In this document: positions 4,965 through 8,651 of the stretch, one piece after another
Position numbering within the stretch: position 1 is the stretch's first letter
How the letters are laid out: each line of letters starts with the position of its first letter
Origin: Candidatus Dormiibacterota bacterium
GTDB taxonomy: Bacteria > Chloroflexota > Dormibacteria > UBA8260
NCBI GenBank assembly: GCA_955652455.1
Contig: CATPBU010000073.1
Span: 1-8,651, forward strand
Length of the DNA: 8,651 nt
Direction: 5' to 3'
Translations under genes and position numbers: made by a program
Notes under the pieces: model-generated
The model's database searches: none
Seen by the model: only the letters and a program-made list of their open reading frames with translations
Told to the model about the DNA's origin: nothing

Positions 4965-5051
4965 ATGAGGGGAATCGTGTTCGGCATCAGTTGGGACGAT
5001 CCCAAGCTCGTTGCGGATCCAGTTCCGCAGGGCAACGGAGCGCCCTCGTGA
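4965..5051 (+). CDS. 28-aa leader peptide, translationally coupled to the protease
   Basis: A short ORF starts with ATG at 4965 behind AGGGGA (4955-4960, 4-nt gap), a better ribosome site than most in the window. It begins MRGIVFGISWDDPK, continues with a Pro/Val-rich middle and ends QGNGAPS. Its TGA (5049-5051) overlaps the protease GTG (5048-5050) in a GTGA junction, the classic geometry of translational coupling by termination-reinitiation. There is no Cys, no transmembrane segment, and no run of one amino acid as in attenuator leaders. It could be a coupling or regulatory leader, a real small protein, or chance. I do not recognise the sequence. Confidence 0.5.
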   Translation: MRGIVFGISWDDPKLVADPVPQGNGAPS

Positions 5052-6790
5052 CCAGACAGCCAACGCGCCGTGCGCTCGCGCTTGGCGCTGCTGCGCTGAG
5101 CATCGCCGCGACGATGATTCTCCCCGGCGCCCGCGCGTCGGCGTCGAGCCTTCCATTGGTCTCGGTCATCGTTCGCGAGTCCCCGGGGTCGACACTTGAT
5201 CCAGACGCGATCACCGCCTCCTTCCGCGGCCGCGTCACCCACCGTCTCGACATCATCAACGGCTTCAGCGCGCAAGTCCCAGCCTCCGCCGTCGCCCGGC
5301 TTGCACGGACGCCGGGCATCCTGTCGGTGAGCCCTGATGGCCGCGGCCACCTGCTCGGGACCTACGATCCGACCACGGACACGGGATCGCTCAACACCGC
5401 CGAGCAGCGCATCGGGGCAAGCGCCAGCTGGAGCGCGGGCTACACGGGCAAGGGTGTCGACATCGCTCTCATCGATTCGGGTGTCGTGCCGGTCAACGGC
5501 CTGACGACGCCCGGCAAGATCATCAACGGTCCCGATTTCTCACTCGAGTCCGCTGCGTCCAACCTCCGGTACATGGACACGTACGGGCATGGCACTCACA
5601 TGGCCGGCATCATCGCCGGACGCGACGACGCTGCCACCGCCCCGTATGCGGGCAATACGACGGACTTCCTCGGCATCGCTCCGGACGCGCGCATCGTGAG
5701 CCTGAAGGTCGCCGACGCACTCGGAAACACGGACGTCTCGCAGATCCTCGTGGCCATCGATTGGGTCGTGCGCCATCGCAATGACCACGGGATGAACATC
5801 CGGGTGCTCAATCTCTCCTACGGCACCGATGCAACCCAGGACTACGCCGTGGATCCGCTCGCGTATGCGACCGAGGCGGCGTGGCGCGCCGGGATCGTGG
5901 TGGTGGCCGCCGCCGGCAACCATGGCGACGGGACCGCCCTCAACGACCCGGCATACGACCCCACGATCCTGGCCGTGGGCGCAGCCACTGCACCCGCAGC
6001 AACCGACCAGGCGCTCGCCGCCGACTCCGTCGCAGCCTTCTCCAGCGCCCTGTCGACGGCGACCAGGAATGCCGACCTCGTCGCTCCCGGCTCACACATT
6101 CAGAGCCTCCGCGACCCGGGCTCGTACATCGATCAGACGTACGGCTCGACCGGCCTCATCGACAGCCGCTTCTTCCGCGGCAGCGGAACCTCTCAGGCAA
6201 CCGCGATCGCGTCCGGGGCCGCCGCACTGCTGATCGAGCAACACCCGGGAATCACTCCGGACCAGGTCAAGGCACTGCTGGTGGCCAGCGCGACACCGGT
6301 CAACGGCGCTTCGTACGCTCAGGGGGGTGGCGAGCTCAACCTGGCCGCCGCTCTCTCCCAAGGCGTTCCCGACGGCACGCAATCCAACACCCTGTCCACG
6401 GGCCTCGGCAGCATCGACGGGTCACGCGGCACCGCCCAGCTCAGCCGGAACGGCGTCACGCCCAACGGCGAGCAGGACGTGTTCGGCAACCGCATGAGCG
6501 GCCAGGACGTGGCCCAGAGTGAGGCAGGATCGCGCACATCGCTCGACAGCGATTGGCTGCGCGGCCGCTGGCACGGCAGGTCATGGGCGGGGACCGCCTG
6601 GCAGTCCAGCAGCGACTGGCATCAGCGACTGTGGACTGGTCAAGACTGCTTCGATCCCCGTTGGTGGAGCCACACCTGGTCAGCCGCCGGCTGGATCAGC
6701 GCCTCGTGGTCCAGCGCGTCCTGGTCCAGCGCGTCCTGGTCCGGCAGCGACTACACGAGCGCCTCCTGGTCACGGGAAATATGGAGCTAA
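5048..6790 (+). CDS. Secreted subtilisin-like (S8) serine protease with Trp-pentad C-terminal tail
   Basis: GTG 5048 is chosen because GGAG (5037-5040) lies 7 nt upstream and a Sec signal follows at once: TRQPTRRALALGAAAL with a probable cut after ARASA (about residue 32). The protein is 580 aa. Residues 37-102 resemble an I9-type inhibitory propeptide (VSVIVRES, NGFSAQVPASAVARL, GILSVSPD). The S8 domain (about 120-440) has D143 in ALIDSGV, H181 in YGHGTHMAG, oxyanion N291 in AAAGNHG and S382 in GSGTSQATA (Gln where GTSMA has Met). All catalytic residues are present, so it should be active after export. A linker with STGLGSIDGSRG and NGEQDVFGN leads to a tail in which Trp recurs every five residues (503-579). 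The start overlaps the leader ORF and the end overlaps the GGDEF gene by 10 nt, which suggests one operon. The natural substrate is unknown. Confidence 0.92.
   Translation: MTRQPTRRALALGAAALSIAATMILPGARASASSLPLVSVIVRESPGSTLDPDAITASFRGRVTHRLDIINGFSAQVPASAVARLARTPGILSVSPDGRGHLLGTYDPTTDTGSLNTAEQRIGASASWSAGYTGKGVDIALIDSGVVPVNGLTTPGKIINGPDFSLESAASNLRYMDTYGHGTHMAGIIAGRDDAATAPYAGNTTDFLGIAPDARIVSLKVADALGNTDVSQILVAIDWVVRHRNDHGMNIRVLNLSYGTDATQDYAVDPLAYATEAAWRAGIVVVAAAGNHGDGTALNDPAYDPTILAVGAATAPAATDQALAADSVAAFSSALSTATRNADLVAPGSHIQSLRDPGSYIDQTYGSTGLIDSRFFRGSGTSQATAIASGAAALLIEQHPGITPDQVKALLVASATPVNGASYAQGGGELNLAAALSQGVPDGTQSNTLSTGLGSIDGSRGTAQLSRNGVTPNGEQDVFGNRMSGQDVAQSEAGSRTSLDSDWLRGRWHGRSWAGTAWQSSSDWHQRLWTGQDCFDPRWWSHTWSAAGWISASWSSASWSSASWSGSDYTSASWSREIWS
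6690..6749 (+). repeat. 15-bp tandem repeat within the protease tail
   Basis: Four 15-bp units lie end to end: 6690-6704 (diverged), 6705-6719 and 6720-6734 (differing only at the second base) and 6735-6749 (matching at the 5' half, TGGTCC). The shared core is TGGTCCAGCGCG. Each unit encodes five residues of the SASWS type. Local DNA identity suggests recent unit duplication, while upstream Trp pentads are kept only at protein level. Confidence 0.75.
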
Positions 6791-8651
6791 CCGCGGTGCC
6801 TGGACACGCGAGCGTCGCCGTGGCCACGCCCGTGGGGCCGCGGCTTGCGCCCCCGGCACGGCGCGCTCGGCGAGTCCTCGGGCCACCGAGCAACGTGTGG
6901 TGGCTCAACGCGACGCTGGCAGTTGCGGCTCTGCTCCTCTGGACGTTTGCCATTCGAGGCCACCAACCGGAGACCCCGCAACTCGGCATACCGTGGTGGT
7001 GCCTGGGTGGCCTGTTCTTCCTCGGCGAGGCCTGGGTCCTCCACGTCCATTTCGGGCGCAGTGCCTACTCCTTCTCCCTCACCGAGATCTGCTATGTCCT
7101 CGGCCTGCTCTTCCTCGATCCGAACCAGCTGCTGATCACCCAGGTGTGCGGCATCGGGCTGGCGCTGGTGGTGGTGCGGCGCCAGAGCCTGCTCAAGCTG
7201 GTCTTCAACCTCGCTCACTTCACGCTCGAGACCTGCGTCGCAATCATCGTGTTCCGCGCGCTCAACGGCTCTCCGGACCCAACCGCGCTCCACAGCTGGA
7301 CTGCGATCTTTGCCGCCGGCGCGCTTGTGTCGGCGATGGGCGTCGCCAGCATCGTTGCGGCCATCTCCCTTTCCGAAGGCGATTTCAGGCTGACTCGCTG
7401 GCGCGGCCTCGTGATCTTCACCATCATGGGTGCCCTTGCCAACACCAGCCTGGGCCTGCTCGCTGCGGTGCTGATCCGCGATCGTCCGGTCTCGACGCTG
7501 CTGCTGACGCTGCCCGCGGCACTGCTCGGTGTTGCCTACCGCGCCCAGATGCGCGAGCGCCGCCGCCATGAACGCATGGAGTTCCTCTACGAGGCTGGGC
7601 GCCTCATGAGCCGCTCCACCGAGATGGACACCACGGTCATCGACGTCCTCCGCCACACGCGCGCCAGCCTTCGAGCCGAAACCGCTGAGCTCCTGCTGTT
7701 CTCCACCGACGACGGCGAGCAGGCGCTCCGTACCGTGGTGCGGAGCGACCAGACCGAGACCGTGCTGCATCCAGTCCTCGTCGATCCAGTCGAGAGCGCG
7801 CTGCTCATGCATCTCGGCGATCAGCGAGGGCGGCTCCTGCACGTGCGCAGCGCCGACGTTGACGCGCTGGCGTTTCTCGTGGCGCGCCGGGCGAGCGATG
7901 CGATGGTGTGCGCTCTCGTTGGCGAGACCCGGGTGATCGGCGCTGTCATCATCGCCGGGCGGCTGGGCGGGGTAGCGACCTTTGACCGCGAAGACCTGCG
8001 ACAGCTCGAGGCGCTGGCTGCGCAACTGAGCATCTCCCTGCAGAATGGCCAGTTGGAGCGGTCGCTCGCTCGCCTCACCGAGCTGCAGGAGGAGCTGGAG
8101 CACCAGGCGTTCCACGACCCGCTGACCGGCCTCGCCAACCGCGTGCTGTTCCATGAGCGAGTCTCACACGCGATCGAGCGTGCGGCCCGTGAGCAGCGTC
8201 CCATCGCAGTGTTGTTCCTCGATCTCGACGACTTCAAGAACCTCAACGACGGTGTCGGTCACGCCGCTGGCGACCAGGTGCTCGTCGAAGTGGCCAACCG
8301 GCTGCGGCTGCTGCTCCGCCCATCTGACACGGCGGCGCGCCTGGGTGGCGACGAGTTCGCGGTCCTGCTCGAGACGACCGCTCGCGAGACCGATGCGGTG
8401 AGCATCGCTGAACGGGTCGTCGAGGCGATCGGCGTGCCGATGGTCCTCGCCGATGGTGAGGTGGCGATGCGCGGCAGCGTCGGCATCGCGACGGCGCTCG
8501 GCGGCAGCATCACTGCAGAGGAGATGCTTCGCAACGCCGACATGGCGATGTACAAAGCCAAGGCGATGGGCAAAGGCCGCTGGGAGATGTTCGCGCCCCA
8601 GATGCATGTGGCCGCTCTTGAACGGCATCAGCTGAAGACCGACCTGCTGCA
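6781..8651 (+). CDS. Membrane GGDEF diguanylate cyclase, with EAL region beginning at the window edge (3' partial)
   Basis: About 623 codons are visible and the 3' end is missing. Residues about 38-250 hold roughly eight hydrophobic segments (for example LNATLAVAALLLWTF, LLITQVCGIGLALVVV, AGALVSAMGVASIVAAI, LLLTLPAALLGVAY), a MASE-like integral membrane sensor I cannot name. Residues about 268-425 look like a GAF domain, followed by a short coiled coil (ERSLARLTELQEELEHQ). The GGDEF domain starts at AFHDPLTGLANR (443-454), has FLDLDDFKNLND (479-490) for metal and substrate, an intact GGDEF (522-526) and SVGIA. RPSD (513-516), five residues before GGDEF, is the inhibitory I-site for c-di-GMP. 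The end, AALERHQLKTDLL, is the normal lead-in to an EAL phosphodiesterase domain, which lies outside the window. ATG 6781 overlaps the protease stop; GTG 6796, with GGAG at 6783-6786, is an alternative start. Confidence 0.9.
   Translation, partial: MELTAVPGHASVAVATPVGPRLAPPARRARRVLGPPSNVWWLNATLAVAALLLWTFAIRGHQPETPQLGIPWWCLGGLFFLGEAWVLHVHFGRSAYSFSLTEICYVLGLLFLDPNQLLITQVCGIGLALVVVRRQSLLKLVFNLAHFTLETCVAIIVFRALNGSPDPTALHSWTAIFAAGALVSAMGVASIVAAISLSEGDFRLTRWRGLVIFTIMGALANTSLGLLAAVLIRDRPVSTLLLTLPAALLGVAYRAQMRERRRHERMEFLYEAGRLMSRSTEMDTTVIDVLRHTRASLRAETAELLLFSTDDGEQALRTVVRSDQTETVLHPVLVDPVESALLMHLGDQRGRLLHVRSADVDALAFLVARRASDAMVCALVGETRVIGAVIIAGRLGGVATFDREDLRQLEALAAQLSISLQNGQLERSLARLTELQEELEHQAFHDPLTGLANRVLFHERVSHAIERAAREQRPIAVLFLDLDDFKNLNDGVGHAAGDQVLVEVANRLRLLLRPSDTAARLGGDEFAVLLETTARETDAVSIAERVVEAIGVPMVLADGEVAMRGSVGIATALGGSITAEEMLRNADMAMYKAKAMGKGRWEMFAPQMHVAALERHQLKTDLL

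Noticed and set aside
4766..5047. TTG start at 4766 for the protease
   Set aside because: It would put 94 hydrophilic residues ahead of a clear Sec signal peptide and cover the promoter and leader ORF. GTG 5048 has an SD and begins the signal.
4685..5047. c-di-GMP or c-di-AMP riboswitch ahead of the protease/GGDEF operon
   Set aside because: I looked for GEMM-I and ydaO core sequences because of the c-di-GMP enzyme downstream and could not match them. A covariance-model search (Infernal with Rfam) would decide.
4100..5350. Long antisense ORF (416 codons) spanning yceI, the intergenic region and the protease start
   Set aside because: It runs across two recognised genes and a promoter region, has low-complexity Arg/Ala composition and no motif, so it is a frame artefact of high GC.
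6787..8154. Long antisense ORF (455 codons) opposite the GGDEF gene
   Set aside because: It is the reverse shadow of a strongly supported GGDEF gene in GC-rich DNA. It is Gln/Glu/His/Arg-rich with no domain.

Overview
The window is high-G+C DNA (roughly two thirds G+C by eye) with strong third-position GC bias, frequent GTG/TTG starts and a gene content typical of Actinomycetota: a BTAD/SARP-type regulator, a PrmC-related methyltransferase with NVPY in place of NPPY, a cytosolic YceI protein next to an HxlR regulator, a Trp-rich-tailed subtilase and a membrane GGDEF protein. I cannot name a genus. I see no tRNA, rRNA, IS element, phage gene or CRISPR array.

Layout. 1-365 (-): N-terminus of a SARP/BTAD regulator, cut by the window edge. 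366-526: divergent control region with three GTCAG-type heptamers on an exact 11-bp period. 527-814 (+): 95-aa single-pass membrane or secreted protein. 846-898: large hairpin between convergent genes. 902-1081 (-): 59-aa free-standing DnaJ-type zinc-knuckle protein. 1248-2750 (-): lipoprotein with a PQQ-like beta-propeller. 2849-3700 (+): PrmC-related glutamine-N5 methyltransferase. 3642-4022 (-): HxlR regulator, overlapping the methyltransferase tail-to-tail by 59 bp. 4115-4684 (+): YceI-like protein, divergent from hxlR across a compact promoter/operator. 4685-4964: non-coding, with a probable promoter at 4899-4926. 4965-5051 (+): a 28-codon leader ORF whose stop overlaps the GTG start of the next gene. 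5048-6790 (+): secreted S8 protease with a C-terminal Trp-every-fifth-residue repeat. 6781 to the window end (+): eight-TM, GAF-like, GGDEF protein with the start of an EAL region.

How the genes relate. Three units can be argued from the sequence. (a) The SARP regulator probably controls itself and the divergent 95-aa membrane protein through the 11-bp-spaced boxes. (b) HxlR probably represses or senses for yceI and itself from one palindrome covering both promoters. (c) The leader ORF, the subtilase and the GGDEF protein overlap head-to-tail (GTGA and ATGGAGCTAA junctions), so a secreted protease and a membrane c-di-GMP enzyme look co-translated. The zinc-knuckle protein, lipoprotein and methyltransferase have no evident functional link to each other.

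The least explained items are the Trp-pentad tail of the protease, the coupled leader peptide, the GTCAG array and the minimal zinc-knuckle protein with a decayed fourth repeat.
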